This document shows positions 11,291 to 23,224 of a stretch of DNA of 64,000 bases, piece by piece. This DNA comes from Sepiola atlantica (Eukaryota; Mollusca; Cephalopoda; Sepiida; Sepiolidae). Below the pieces are notes generated by a model. That model was given only the letters and a program-made list of their open reading frames with translations, made no database searches and was not told where the DNA came from. A program made the translations under genes and the position numbers. Location: assembly GCA_963556195.1 (NCBI GenBank), contig OY744519.1, positions 34,142,801 to 34,206,800 of the forward strand, in the 5' to 3' direction. Numbering within the stretch: position 1 is the first letter of the stretch; every line of letters begins with the position of its first letter.

Positions 11291-11884
11291 AATTTTTATT
11301 CTGATGGAAGTAACATTTACTAGGAGCTCGTATTTATGCAATTACTAGAATAAAAGGTGACCCATTGAGTCGCCCATTGAAGTCTGATTAGATTGTTTGA
11401 ATAAGGAAAAATGAGTTTGCAAAGCCAGTTAAATTGTAAACAAAAAGACAAAACCCAAAATTAGTCTCTTTGTGTTTGCTTTCTCTCCAGCTACGGATTC
11501 AATAGTATTACAACTTGTGGGTCATATTTCCTTTTGTTTATAATGGACTATTTCAATCTTATAGTTAGTTTTATTACTTTTAACCGTTAATAAACAAGAG
11601 AGGACAGAAGTAGGATTGATATACAGCATATAAAATAAGAGCAGGGGGGGGGTCGGATCAAACGAGATAGAATGAGAGAGGAAGAGAGTGATAGACAGAA
11701 ACATAGTAAGAAATGGATCACTTGGTTAGTCAATTTCAAATTACAGATAATTAAATGGAATTTTCTTTCAAATTAGACTCAATCCTAAAACTAAAGAATA
11801 TTTTAGCATGTATTTTGTATGATTAAAATATATAGGAAAAAAACCTTAGCGAAACAAACGTTGATTAACTCATCACCAGATTCG

Positions 11885-12095
11885 GTTTAACGTCCGTTTT
11901 ACATGCTGGCATGTGTCGGACGGCTTTTAGAAATTGATTTCCAAATTAGCCTATCTCTGACCAGGTTATTATTTATCCCTCTTTTTCTCAAGTCTATCCT
12001 TATCACTTCCTCCCGTGTTTTCCTTGACCTTTCCCTGTTAACTGTCCATGCTACTTCAACTGTTCTACATCTACTAACCCAAGGTCCCTCACTAT
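11885..12095 (-). mobile_element. RTE-type LINE C-terminal fragment
   Basis: The - strand reads VEVAWTVNRERSRKTREEVI, then DLRKRGINNNLVRDRLIW and SISKSRPTHASM. The same C-terminus occurs at 26.6-27.0 kb (+) and in decayed form at 55.9-56.1 kb (-). The 600 bp before it (11290-11885) hold a short G run near 11642 and nothing else clear. Confidence 0.7.
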
Positions 12096-12530
12096 CAACC
12101 AAGCTCCAGCCCTTGTCCTATCGCTGCAATGTTACTTCCTTGTGCCTGTTTTACAAGTACTTCAATGGATTGTGCTCTGATGAACTTGCTGCCCTGGTGC
12201 CCGCATGACATAAGTTCACTAGACCAACCCAGCAATCTGCCAAATCTCATCCATTCACTGTGGAAGTCCCCAGATGCCGGAGAGTCTTCTACTCTAATAG
12301 CTTCTTTCCTTGTGTTGCCGGACTCTGCAACTCCCTCCCTGCTCCCTGTTTCCCCGACTGTACCAACATGCAGAGGTTTAAAACTAATGTAAACAGACAT
12401 CTCGCTACACTGCTCCCAACTTAGGATGACACCCAAAACCTACTCCCTAATTCTCAGTAACCCCTTACGTCTACAGTGGTGGCCTGCCTTGTTTGGGGTG
12501 AATTATGTTAAAAAAAAAAAAATTAATTCT
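12080..12530 (+). mobile_element. CR1/Jockey-like LINE 3' end, subfamily B
   Basis: The + strand encodes LQPLSYRCNVTSLCLFYKYF and SDELAALVP, then in another frame HPFTVEVPRCRRVFYSNSF and NMQRFKTNVNRHLATLLP. The 3' UTR CCTTACGTCTACAGTGG and TTGTTTGGGGTGAA ends in an A run at 12510. Sister copies are at 25.56 and 42.36 kb. Confidence 0.75.
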
Positions 12531-12829
12531 CTCAATAAACTTCCATCTCCAGAATTTGTTTTATCTTAATTCTTCTTCTATAACTCCACGAAGCTATATG
12601 CACAGCGACGAGCAATGTGGATCCTAGCCACAGGGATGACATGGCCAAGGAAGAAAGAAACGACAAAGAATGACATGGCCACGGCGAGGAAGAGAGAAAT
12701 GAAAAAACAGAGAAACTATGCAACGCTTTTCGATTTCGAGGAAGTAAGAGCAAATGAAAACATTGATTTGAAGATGAAGCACTCTGTGGTAATGTGTTCC
12801 ACAAGCAGAAAATTATGCTAAAAAGCTTC

Positions 12830-13230
12830 ATTCATTAGAGTTCTGCCTGCTACTAGGCACTTGAAGGGAGAATGGAAAATCCCTTTCAGTTGTGGTAGAG
12901 AGACAAGTTCTTGCTGTGAAGCAAAGGGAAAACCAAAGATTAGAACTCAGTCAAGCAATTTCCATGGAAATAATAATAGAGTAGAGAGAGACTAACAGCA
13001 TGTGATTTTGTGATAAGGAAGAGATCATCTCTCCATTAAATTTCAAAGTTGATCTTGTACTCTGTAAAAGCAGGTAATAGTGCTCTGTGTGGAACCTCCC
13101 TTGATGTGTCAGCAGTATTTCATCTTAGGATGTATCTGACTCTTATATAGGTAGACGATTGCATCTAGAGTCAGGTATTTTCTTGAGCGGTGGAATGATT
13201 CAACCATTTTTCTAACATCCTTAACAACAG
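12830..13230 (-). mobile_element. CR1/Jockey-like LINE fragment, reverse strand
   Basis: Nucleotide-level relative of the 1.3-2.0 kb copy: 'gagacaagttcttgctgtgaa' type block near 12900, 'aataatagagtagagagaga' near 12970 and 'tatataggtagacgattgca' near 13145. Heavily decayed. From 13230 to 13930 I see nothing that can be named. Confidence 0.65.
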
Positions 13231-13934
13231 ACTGGATATGTCTTCCAAATCCCAAAAGAGACGTTGAGTTGCATAAGTGTGCTCGTAGAAAACCGAAGGA
13301 CTTGGTAAAATAAATGTCCCAAAAGAGAAATTTTTCACATTTTCAGATTATTGGCAGTTAGTCATATCCGGGATTTTCTTGAAAGTTGTAACCCATATTT
13401 TCAAACATAGGATTTTCAACAATTACCTCATCTGAGTGTTTCATGTCAGTTACAGAAAACTCTGACATCTGTTTTTTTGAAAAATTCTTCACATATGGGC
13501 TCGTTAAAAAGTTTTGCTTGTTGTAGCCTCCTTAGCAGATTGTAACTCTTATTTAATACCCAAACTGGATGTTGTTGAACAGACATGCACTTTTATTTCT
13601 GACTGATTTGTGATTTCTAATAAACACATAATTTTGAAATCAAATAAACATGCAGTAAGAAAGAGATTAGTCTATGTGATATAATATAACCCTGCAGTAT
13701 ATTGAATATGTCAGTTTATAGTTATCATGGCCTAATAATTAATTACTATCATTTTTAGCCTTCTTACCTTGTCTGCCTGATTTCAGATTTAACCAGCAGT
13801 CAGAGTCGAAGAAAGATCAGTTATTCACAGTGGTACGATACTGCTTGACTTCCCGCCAGTCTGGTCATTGAGTAAACAGTCCAACAGCAATGACCGAACT
13901 ACCTTAATTCCAGCATTTCTATCCATTTTCAGTG

Positions 13935-14045
13935 CAACCTTTCTACTTACTACAATTTAATGCGAACTAACCTGCTCTTTTCAGGGCAACTTACTTTCTA
14001 CTCACTACAATTTAAAATTGAACAAACCTGCCCATTTCAAGACAA
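13935..14045. repeat. Short tandem duplication of about 60 bp
   Basis: CTTACTACAATTTAA with a following 'aac(c)tgc' block occurs twice (about 13947 and 14004). A larger diffuse repeat pair, 'taagaccaatca', is at 14490 and 14950. Otherwise 14.05-15.09 kb is featureless. Confidence 0.5.
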
Positions 14046-15089
14046 CTCACCGACTACACTTGAGTTCTGTTATTCCCAAGACCACTTGCTCTTCAGTTTG
14101 CCCAGCGGTTCTTCAACACCAATGACATCCACGTTCACCCAGCAATATTGGAGAAGTAACCTCGAACAACCAGGCTTACAAATCCTATTCTCCAACCCTA
14201 ATAACGTCTGTGATCTACCAGCAAAATTGTAGAACTAGACCAGACCCGTCAAGCTGTTTCTTTGACCTCAGTGATGTCCATATTTTACCAGGAACATTAG
14301 AGAAATAACCACTCCAGACACTCCTCATTAATTCTTCCTCTGTAGCCAGCAGCTGAGGCAACCCCTTTTCATTACTCGTACCTTTACAGTGAAACAAAAC
14401 TATTATTTGTAATTTACACATTTAACTCCTGTGTTTATCAACTTTCTTTAGCAATGCCATATTTTTCTTGTGTCTCTAAACATTTGTAAGACCAATCACC
14501 ATTATCAGGCTCTGCAACATACTCATGTTCCCAGTGCTGAATGCTATATTACTATTTTTATAAAGTTGTGTCATTTTCAAATTATAAAATTAAGTACCTG
14601 TTAATTCAAAATTTACAGAGAGAGATATTACATTTTTCAAAAATATCAATCGAGCATTAAAAATTATGAAAAAAATAAACACACTGTTTTATCGTTTAAA
14701 ACTTTTCCTCATACTCTGCTACTAATCTTTTCCTCATTTCAGTCATCTATTTACCTCTTAGTTTTCTCTTATGCTGCTGTTACTACTACTTTAGTCTTTT
14801 CCTTTTCTTCTTTATTTACATCGTTTATTTGTGTCATACTCTTACTACCTTCTTATGATGCTACTATTACTACTACTACATTCTCTACCCCCTCCTCCTA
14901 CCACTTCCTCCTATACGTCATTGCCTTATGTCTCTAAATAGTGGTAAGACCAATCAGCGTTATCGGCTCCTGAAACAAGCTTGTAGTTTTACTATAAGTG
15001 ACTCGAATTATTTTGTGATTCTGGACAGTCGGTTTTCATTTTGAAATTGTTCCAATCGATAATTTATTCCGGGTAGAAAAGTTATAAAT

Positions 15090-16235
15090 TATGCACTTGT
15101 ATGCATTCCGCTTTTTTTATCCTCAAAAAGTGAAGATTACCGCTTAATTCGCTAAAGCCTCCCATTGATGTGAGTTATCTACTTTTTGATCGAAATCTGC
15201 TTCTTTTTTTTAATAAGAAAAAGTAGATTTCTGCCAAACCATTAGGTCTATGCCCGTGCATCCGCACCAACTGCCCTGCCCAAAAGCATGTGCCGTGGTT
15301 CTTCTTATTATTGACCGTGTTTGAATTCTAGTGGAATTGGTGACAGAGCACAAAGCCATAGTCCACATCAACATACTTAATAAAAACAACACACAGATAC
15401 AGATATTGTATATAAGTGACTTGTTGAACACGTATGTGTGTGTGTGTGCCATTAAAGTCTTGTATCTAGTGTCTCTATATTCGAGCAAAGCTTTCAATTT
15501 CTTAAGTTCATGATCTCAACTAAGGCTGACTCTGACACTTCTCGTCAGACTCTGTCGCTGTTCTCCCTCCTAACAGCCAGCATCTCCCAAATATATCTAC
15601 TCTCCACCAGAAATCATAGACATATCTGTTTTTTTTTTTTCAGTTTACTTTTGTCATAAACTAAATATGTTTGTCTTTTTTCTCATCCTTTCAAATATCT
15701 TGATACCCCCTCCCCAGCTGTCTATGGCATCACTTTTTCTGTAAAGTTCAATGGATCAGTCGGGTTTTTAAAATTTTTATCCATTTCTTAGCTTATCTCT
15801 ACGGTGGTCCTGGTTATGGGGATGGGGGGCACTCTATAGTATCACACCTCTTTATTTTTCCGTTGCTGTTTGGCTGGATTTTATTTCTTTTTCTCCTTGC
15901 TTTATCTTTCTTTCTCCTTTACTGTTTTTTCTCTTTTCCTCTTTTTTCTCCATCTTATTTTGCCTTGTCTTCCTTTTTCCTTTCATGACAGTTCTCTCTG
16001 AAAACTGAAACTGTTAATTTTGCAATGAAGACTTCAAACGGTTCATGATGGCGATAGGGGAGTTAGATGATTTTTGTTTCATCAAAGAATGACTTCCTGT
16101 CTACCCTCATCCCACATGTGCACTCAGTGTCTTTTAATTTAGACTCTTTTAGTTAAAACTAATTGCCATTGTTTAAGAAAACACACACGCAGGTTAGGAA
16201 ATTCATATCAACTTCATTTTTTTTTTGTCATTGGC
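15090..16235 (+). repeat. Interspersed repeat family E, copy 1
   Basis: Blocks 'tcgctaaagcctcccattga' (about 15150), 'tgacagttctctctgaaaac' (about 15987) and 'tttcatcaaagaatgacttc' (about 16078) recur in the same order at 33.4-34.03 kb. The element is non-coding and pyrimidine-rich. A U2-headed SINE has inserted just beyond it. Confidence 0.7.
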
Positions 16236-16556
16236 TACTCACATCTTTGGCTAAGATCAAAGTGTAGTATCTGTTCCGATGGATACTGCACCCCATAGAC
16301 TGGTATTGCCTTGGCCTTCGGGGCTTGATTTACGCCGGTCTATGGGTCTGTCCTGTGCAGTTCTAGGAGGTCCACTCTCCCAGGCTTCGCCGCCCCTGAG
16401 GCGCCCCTACCGGGGAATGTCGACGGGGCTTCCCAGGCAATTTTTAAACCCCACTTTCCCGACCCGACCTTGGGTCACATCTTACTTGTGGGAGTAAGAT
16501 AAAAACTGGCCTTGTGCCTAACTCCTGGAGAGGAGTAAATCAATACTCACATCTTT
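16236..16556 (+). mobile_element. U2-snRNA-headed SINE, copy 2, with 13-bp target duplications
   Basis: The body (16249-16543) starts GGCTAAGATCAAAGTGTAG and ends GGAGAGGAGTAAATCAA. It is flanked by TACTCACATCTTT at 16236-16248 and again at 16544-16556, a clean target-site duplication that shows retrotransposition. The body is shorter than copies 1 and 4 through internal deletions near 16395 and 16445. Confidence 0.88.
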
Positions 16557-16760
16557 AAATTTTTATTTTCCGACCCTTCTCTCCACGTTTCTCATCTTTT
16601 AGCATTTTTGAAAACCTCTTGTCAGTGTCCCCCAACACTAAACAGAAGATTGTTTCAATTGCAAACATTTAGGAATTATCAGAACTTGATTTTCTTTCGG
16701 AATTCTTTTGGTCATAACGTTTAATTGTTTCTTCAATAAATATCCTTTTTTTGTACATAG

Positions 16761-16870
16761 AAATCCTGGGATCACAAGATTACCTGAAGAACTTGGTTCA
16801 TTGGAAGCCTGCAAGCAGTTCTTAATAGAAGGACTTAATATCATAAATGTACCCAAAGAAGTACAGGAAG
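16761..16870 (+). CDS. LRRK1-like: Exon 4 of window: last LRR and linker to Roc
   Basis: Acceptor TTGTACATAG ends at 16760 and donor GTAAGT starts at 16871. The 110 nt complete codon 150 and give residues 151-186 plus one base. The sequence NPGITRLPEELGSLEAC closes the LRR block in the manner of LRRK proteins, and GLNIINVPKEVQE follows as the linker. Reading through the donor gives a longer open frame to 17091, but that extension is repeat sequence. Confidence 0.92.
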
Positions 16871-16924
16871 GTAAGTATGAAACTGCGTATAAGCAATGCA
16901 GGAATGTGAGCTGTAATGTAACAT

Positions 16925-17545
16925 ATACAAACGTGTCTGTGTGCGTTCATTGCACAAGCCGTTATCATCTCGCTCGTTGTGCAAGTCCAAAGTTACTACT
17001 CAATTCTGACGCCAGTCGCAGTGTCAGCCATGTGGTCTCAGTGCCGCAACAAAAGAACTCTTCCTTCAAACAAAACCTCAACTCCAGTTGAAAACAAATA
17101 ACAGGTTTATTTGTTTGAGGTCACAAAAGTACTCGTTTCTGTCTTTGAACAACAAACTTGCCAAATGAGAGGTTTTTAACCCAACCAAATAATGACATAA
17201 GTCCAAGTGCCCATCTTGCTTGAAGAGGCACACAGATCCAACTCACTGCCAGCCTCAGAAAAAAAAACTGACTTTCTCACGCCCAGAGGGCAGGCTCTAA
17301 CTGACCTTCCCTGCCCATAGGCTGGAATATATGTACTTTTGACCGGAAATCTTATATTCCAGTTTTTTTCTCAGTCATTCGGCCACCGAGAAGGGCCACT
17401 CATATAATGGCTGGCCTTATCTATGAACATCAAAGACTTAATCCTCAGGGGGTCTCGGCCATCATTCCTGGCAAAACTTCAGTGGTTCATAACCTCTGTT
17501 TAATGAGACACTTACATTTTTATCAAAGAGAAATCAGACTCTGAA
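16925..17545 (-). repeat. LTR-like repeat F, copy 1
   Basis: About 600 bp (from 'aacgtgtctgtgtgcgttca' to 'atcaaagagaaatcagactc') recurs in the same orientation at 43.81-44.46 kb. On the - strand it carries AATAAACCTGTTA, a polyadenylation-type signal in mid-element. Best read as a solo LTR or a non-autonomous retroelement; termini not proven. The following 17.55-18.32 kb shows nothing I can name. Confidence 0.55.
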
Positions 17546-18327
17546 CGGTTGAACTCAAAATCAGAGATATTTTCAATTTCTTCTGTGCTACCCACCCCTT
17601 CTCTTGGCCGAAAATCTCTTACCCACAGTAAGTCTGTTATTCGTATGTACCGAAAACATGCAACACTAAACATGCTTACACATAGTCCCCTGTCTTTTAC
17701 TGATCCCTCAATCTAAAGGTTTTTCAGCAGAAATGAAGAAAATCAACATTCCTTTTACCACTTTGCTTATGGTTACAATCTACTCCCCAACCCCCAGCCT
17801 GGGGAGCAAAACGCAAAACGTCTACTCTTATCGATCGTCAAGTCGGTTCTCTTCTGTTTTTCCTGATCTTCTCTCAATCGGTGATACATTCTTCAATTGG
17901 CATGCTTCAAAAATAAAACAATCCAATGTTTACAATTTACAATTTTAGTCTCAACCTCGAGATTATCAAAACAATCGCAGTCACATTTAGAATATTATCT
18001 CTACTTACACTCCTAACCTACATCTTGTTATGCTCTATCATTTTCTGCCTTTTCTAATCAGCCCGGGGTAGTCTCGTTACAGTACTCTGCTGTTTATTTT
18101 CTCTCTTTCCGCCTGTCCTGCCTTTCTACATCACATTATTGGATCGTCTTTGTAAGTAAATTTTAGAGGATAGAATTTATGGCCTCCATGAATTCTAATT
18201 TTTAGATATTTACACATGCATGTAATATGGGTATTCCGAGGATATCTATACTATGTTGTGATGTCAGAGTACCCATTCTTCTAATGTTGCATATCCTAAT
18301 CATCTCTGTTCATATAAAGTTAGGTAT

Positions 18328-18920
18328 GTGTATATTTCTATGTATAGGACTCACTCTTAAAATAATTAACTGATCATTATGAATTTTGGAACACAGATGC
18401 TAGGCCTAAAGGTGCATAATGTGAGCTATGTTTAGTTTAATTTAGTTTTATGCAAAGGAGGCAAAGAGAGGGTAAGGCCCTTTCGTGAAAATTCAGATAC
18501 CTCAGAGTTTTGTGAAATTTTAACAGTAAGTATGAGACATCAATTAATAAATATTTCTCAAATTTCCGGTTTTTTTTTTACATATTTTAAAGGGTTTTAG
18601 AGGCCATAATATGGGCACAACCTCTCATTTAAAATTCACATCAGATTTGCATAGAATTTGATCCATAGTCATTAGACATCAATTAAGCAAGATTCATTGA
18701 ATTTCAATTTTTTTTAAACCCCTTAAGCTTAACCCTTAAATTTTAGATATTTTTTAAGAATATAAATCATGTAATGGATTTTGATCAAAATTAGAATAAG
18801 AATTCTAGAAATAAGACTTAGAAGCATTATATCTTGATTTCAATCTTCATAAATGGACATAAAAGTAGTGCAATGCTGATCTCTTTTAGGAATTAATTTT
18901 ATTCGTCCTGAACGCGTATT
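18328..18920 (+). mobile_element. Non-autonomous element G, forward copy
   Basis: A 590-bp non-coding element with 'aactgatcattatgaatt' near one end and ATTTTATTCGTCCTGAACG at the other. Its inverted copy is at 24.64-25.21 kb, and a short foldback derivative is at 32.88-33.15 kb. The three share GTCC(T/C) terminal motifs, so it is probably a DNA transposon family. Confidence 0.75.
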
Positions 18921-19629
18921 TTTCTAGTTGTTTTATAAAGTTCATTCAATTCAAATTATTAAAATCATGCCTTCTCATTTCACCAGCATTACCATTGTGT
19001 ATGTGTGTTGTCTACTTCGAGGACTGAGATCAATTTCGTAGCTGCAATTAAAACCATCTCATGCTTAAGAAAATTTATTTTGCAATTAATTAATTCAACA
19101 AATTTTAAAGAAAAGAAATGATTTATTCAATTGGCTGCAACTTGATCGTATAGCGCTGCAAAGTCAAGTGGGGGTGGGGGCAGAGAGAGAAATGCTTATT
19201 TTATAAGCACATGCTTAGTTAATACTTGTTGGATCATTCTAAAACACGTCTTGTTGCTCCAAAGTTCCACACTAGACTATCGAGATTGAAACCACCACTC
19301 CCACGATCGTCTGTCTGACGTTACTTCCACCTAAGCTTTCAACCACTTAACTCCACTGTGACCTCTCCTGTCGAGGATATATCTTGTTTATACATAAAGA
19401 TAGATTCACCCGAACAAATATATTTAAACTCTTATTTATACTAGCTAAGGTACCCACAAATAATTAAAATTTGACTGGTTGTTAACCGAGGTTAATGATT
19501 ACAGTCTAGCCTACTATTTCACCCATAGCTGGGAGATCTATTGAGGATGTTTTCCTAAACATCTGAGGTATCTGCTAATTGCTGGAGATCAGGAAAAATT
19601 AGGTTTCTGCCACCAAATTAGAGTCTTAC

Positions 19630-19825
19630 ATCCTCTGTTTTTAGTTCTCCTCTCTCTCCCTCACCCTCTCTCTCTCTCTCTCCCTCACCCTCTCTTTCTC
19701 TCCCTTACCCTCTCTCTCTCCCTCACCCTCTTTCTCTCCCTCACCCTCTCTCTCTCCCTCACCCCCTCTCTCTCTCTCTCTCTCACCCTCTCTCTCTCTC
19801 TCACCCTCTCTCTCTCTCTTTACCT
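19630..19825. repeat. (TC)n/CCCTCA microsatellite
   Basis: About 200 bp of alternating TCTCTCTC and CCCTCACC blocks. The - strand open frame rich in Glu-Arg is a by-product. The 18.92-19.63 kb stretch is otherwise featureless. Confidence 0.95.
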
Positions 19826-20369
19826 TTCTTATCTTTCCTTCTACTATTATAAATCTTAGCACTAGTATAGATAATAATTTTTTTACATTTTTTTTTAAGT
19901 CTGATGATTATTTATTCAATCACAAATTAAAAATAAGAAACACATATATTACACTGATCCATTCGGTGAAAAAGTAAATTATAAGATTAATAATTCAATA
20001 AATAATTAATAAATCCCTTATCCATCATTTGGTCATTGTAAGTCTCGATTCTTTATATATAATCGTATCACAGTCAATAGTTTTCTTCGAATGTCCATCA
20101 GGCCGAGAGCAGACTGAAGGCGTTTTCACGAATAATGGCGATAGAGAGGCGCTTGTAAAGCCAAGATAATAGTTGTGTTTTTTTTAAACAGAACAATTTA
20201 ATTTTTCAGTAAGTTGTTAGAGTTTTTGGATTTCAAACGATTTCAATCTTTTCTTAGAAACTAAGGGGGATAGAAGGGAAAGGTTAAATGGCTGTAGCTG
20301 TTCCTTTTCCTCCCACTCACCAATTGCTTTTTTACCTAATTTTGATAATGTTAATTTTATTATTAAATA

Positions 20370-20700
20370 GATTCAGTGAAGCAGTATCTGTAGGCTTAGA
20401 AACATTTAAATAAATCATTTGTATAAACTGTTTGTTGTTTTCATTATAGCACTACTCTGTTATTTTGGTAGGGTGTCGCTCCAAGGTTGAAAAACTCAGT
20501 GATTTCTTTTCTTTTTTCTTTTTGTCATTGGCCACACATGTTCCTGGTAATAGTCTATTGAATTGAAATGTATTTATAGCTTTAGTAACCGTTGGTGCTA
20601 GTTTATGGAACTAGTTTCAATGAAGCAGTACCTGCAGGCTTAGAAATATTTATATACATCATCTGTATAAGCTGTTTGTTGTTTCTATTATAACACTACA
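20370..20700. repeat. Direct repeat pair, about 85 bp, 245 bp apart
   Basis: GAAGCAGTA(T/C)CTG(T/C)AGGCTTAG and TGTTTGTTGTTT(T/C) occur at 20377-20460 and 20620-20700. No coding content. Confidence 0.7.
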
Positions 20701-20872
20701 TGAGTGAACTATGACATACCCAATGGCATTCAATGTCAGTTACTTGAAGACACCTGGCGATTTTGCAGTTGTATAGATGTGTGTTGCATAGGTAGTAGAT
20801 CAAACTAAAATAATCCTGTTTATAAGCACCCATTTAGAATTTCAAGCAGGGGATCATTTTACATTAAACTTA

Positions 20873-20875
<3 letters not shown>

Positions 20876-20903
<28 letters not shown>

Positions 20904-21105
20904 TTTTTATTTCACTCCTGGTGGAGGAACCCCTCCCTGGTTTCTTTCCACCTTGTTTTATACCTGGCTAGGTATAGCCAAGTAGGATCTAGTTGACTAT
21001 TGAGGTCGTCTCTCCACCCGGTTTTTGCCCTTCATCTAGGTCTTTTCCATTGCCTCGAGGTTCATTCTGTTTCTTTATATGTCCACCTGTTGTCTGTATA
21101 AACTT
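20876..21105 (-). mobile_element. RTE LINE 3' end with (ATG)n tail
   Basis: The - strand reads TGWRDDLNSQLDPTWLYLAR and YKTRWKETREGF, the typical end of RTE-like polyproteins (RPKxRWxDDI, GPTWxxxAQDR). It is followed directly by a (ATG)n microsatellite (20876-20903), the usual short-repeat 3' tail of RTE elements. From 21.1 to 22.37 kb I see no supported feature. Confidence 0.7.
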
Positions 21106-22375
21106 ACATATATAACATAAATCATCTCAACAGATAAATCTTTCAAAATTATTTTTATATGAGGATTCAGTGTTTAATCGATATTGAAATCCAAAGATTT
21201 AAAATGATAAACTTTTATTAGATATGGGTGTGTAAAAATAGTGTTAAAAACGGTATTTTCCACATAAGGTTAGAGTAAACAGAGAAGTGGAAAATTCTAT
21301 TAAAAGTTCAAAACCAGAGTAAGGGCTATAGGTCGAGATATGATGTCACAGATAGGAAGTCCGAAGTGAGATGTGGCGAAGAAGAGAGAAAAAGTCTCTC
21401 TCTTTAGCAGACGTCGTTTTTCAATGCTCTGTCTTTATTCGTTTTCCCTCTCCGGCGAACGAGTAAGGAGACACTTACATGTAAAAGAATAAAACATCTA
21501 AAAGAGCAAATATATTGTTGGCATTTTTATTTTTTACATTATTACAAGTACAAGGAAGGAGGAAGATACAGAAACATAAGCTGCTACTGTTATAATCAAT
21601 TAAAATGCATGAACGTTCATAACATACCTTGATGGCCGTCCATTAACGTGATCTTGCCCGAACGAGGAAAACACCACCTCCAAACAAGTTTGTTCATACT
21701 CCAAAATAAGACAAGAAAAACGGTTGAAGACAAGAAGTGGTTTATTCGCTTTGTTGTTGTTCCAAACCACTGGCCAGTTGAGCGGTGTGGATGGACAGAG
21801 AGAGGTCAATAATCACTGCTTAATCATATCTTATCCAGAAACCACAAATCATATCTTATCTCAAAAACCACAAGTCTACAAGTGGGTGCTTCCAAACGAA
21901 CTGACGACTCTCCATCTCTCTCTTTTTACCATGTGATATCACATCCACTTCCAGCACACAGGTCGAGCTGACATCCGAGTACACTAAGTTAACCCTGATT
22001 GAACCCTATTTTCTTGTTATTCTCAACTAATAAAATTATACTCGCCTAATATATAATACTGCATCACAACTATGACGACCTTTACAATTAGACGTCACTA
22101 TCCATTGAGCAACTACTTCCAACATGTCAATGAAAGACTCACTTGTTTCCTGCCAATGAGATGATTATGGGCTATCTGGTGGGGATTGAAGAAACCTTCA
22201 TGCAATGTTACACTTAAATATCATCCCCAGGTGGGTCAATTAATCTCATTCTTACATAGCAAACTACACCCTGCTAAAAATTGAACCAGTCTGTTTTAAA
22301 AAGAAACAAAAAACATTTTATAATCTAAATGCTTCAATAATAATCCAAGTTTTTTTTTTTACATAAATAAAAATT

Positions 22376-22785
22376 AGTAAAGGTCTATAATAGTTAATAC
22401 TCAAGAACTCGTAAACTAAAAAACAATTTATAATTTATGTAAAACGCATTAGAATGAAATTCCTTACCGAACCTGGCTAATTTTAATTTGTGAAAAGATA
22501 TTTTTAACAGTAAAATTACAATAAAGTTAACAGTCGAGAATTTGTAAACCTAAAAAGTTGCATAAATCACCATAAACAAAATCTTATAAATAATTTCCAC
22601 ACTTAAAAGTGTGGAAATTATTTATAAGATTTTTTTTAAACGGTAAAAAACCTTACTAGTCGTTTCCACAAGTAAAAACTAACCGGGTTCGATAGAGAAT
22701 TTCATTCTAATGCGTTTTATATAAATTATGTATTGTTTTTTTGCTTATGAGTTCTCGAGTGTTAACTCTTCTGTACTTTACTGAT
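22376..22785. mobile_element. Foldback element with nested palindrome, next to exon 5
   Basis: Outer arms of about 90 bp (22376-22465 and 22697-22785, with GCATTAGAATGAAATTC and its complement GAATTTCATTCTAATGC). A perfect 26-bp inner palindrome lies at 22579-22604/22607-22632. No coding sequence. Ends 75 bp before exon 5. Confidence 0.85.
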
Positions 22786-22859
22786 AAATTTTGTGATGTA
22801 TGTGGTAGGTTAATATAGGTCTGCCAATTAATCTATTTTCTTTTTTTTTTCTTTTTTAG

Positions 22860-22957
22860 CAGACAAAAATGGTGTTGGCATTCTGACATTTCTTCAGTAT
22901 AAACAACGGAATTCAAAACCCCATTGGTGCATGAAATTATCTGTGATGGGACCAGAG
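22860..22957 (+). CDS. LRRK1-like: Exon 5 of window: LRR-Roc linker and first half of the P-loop
   Basis: The acceptor is again tandem, TAGCAG: exon start 22860 or 22863, both in frame, adding or removing one Ala. The donor is GTCAGT at 22958, the weakest donor of the set. The 98 nt encode residues 187 (split) to 219. The exon carries the first Roc beta strand MKLSVM and the first three P-loop residues GPE, so the Walker A motif is cut by intron 5. Too short and ATG-poor to appear as an ORF. Confidence 0.9.
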
Positions 22958-23224
22958 GTCAGTAGAATCATTCTATTGATCGTATCATTGATCGTCTTTG
23001 ATGTTAATCTAACAAATATTGTATATCTTAGCTTTTGTGTTTTCAGCAGTGTTTAGCTATATCTTTCCCCAAACCGAGGCCGCCATTTTGTGTTGTTATT
23101 GTGGATAACGCACACGAAGGTTGGAAGAAGAAGGTAAAAGTACAATAGCGAAGAAACAGGTGGATTTACTCTCACATAAACAGCTTGTCTAAGAGAAGAG
23201 TTCATATATTAGATCATTGCTCTT

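Noticed and set aside
12615..12821. 68-codon + frame rich in Lys and Arg
   Set aside because: Contains a short internal duplication (AATGACATGGCCA), no motif, no splice context and lies between LINE fragments.
16708..17091. 127-codon + frame read as one gene
   Set aside because: It is exon 4 read through its donor into repeat F; only 16761-16870 is exon.
19641..19862. Glu/Arg-rich minus-strand frame
   Set aside because: Translation of a TC-rich microsatellite.
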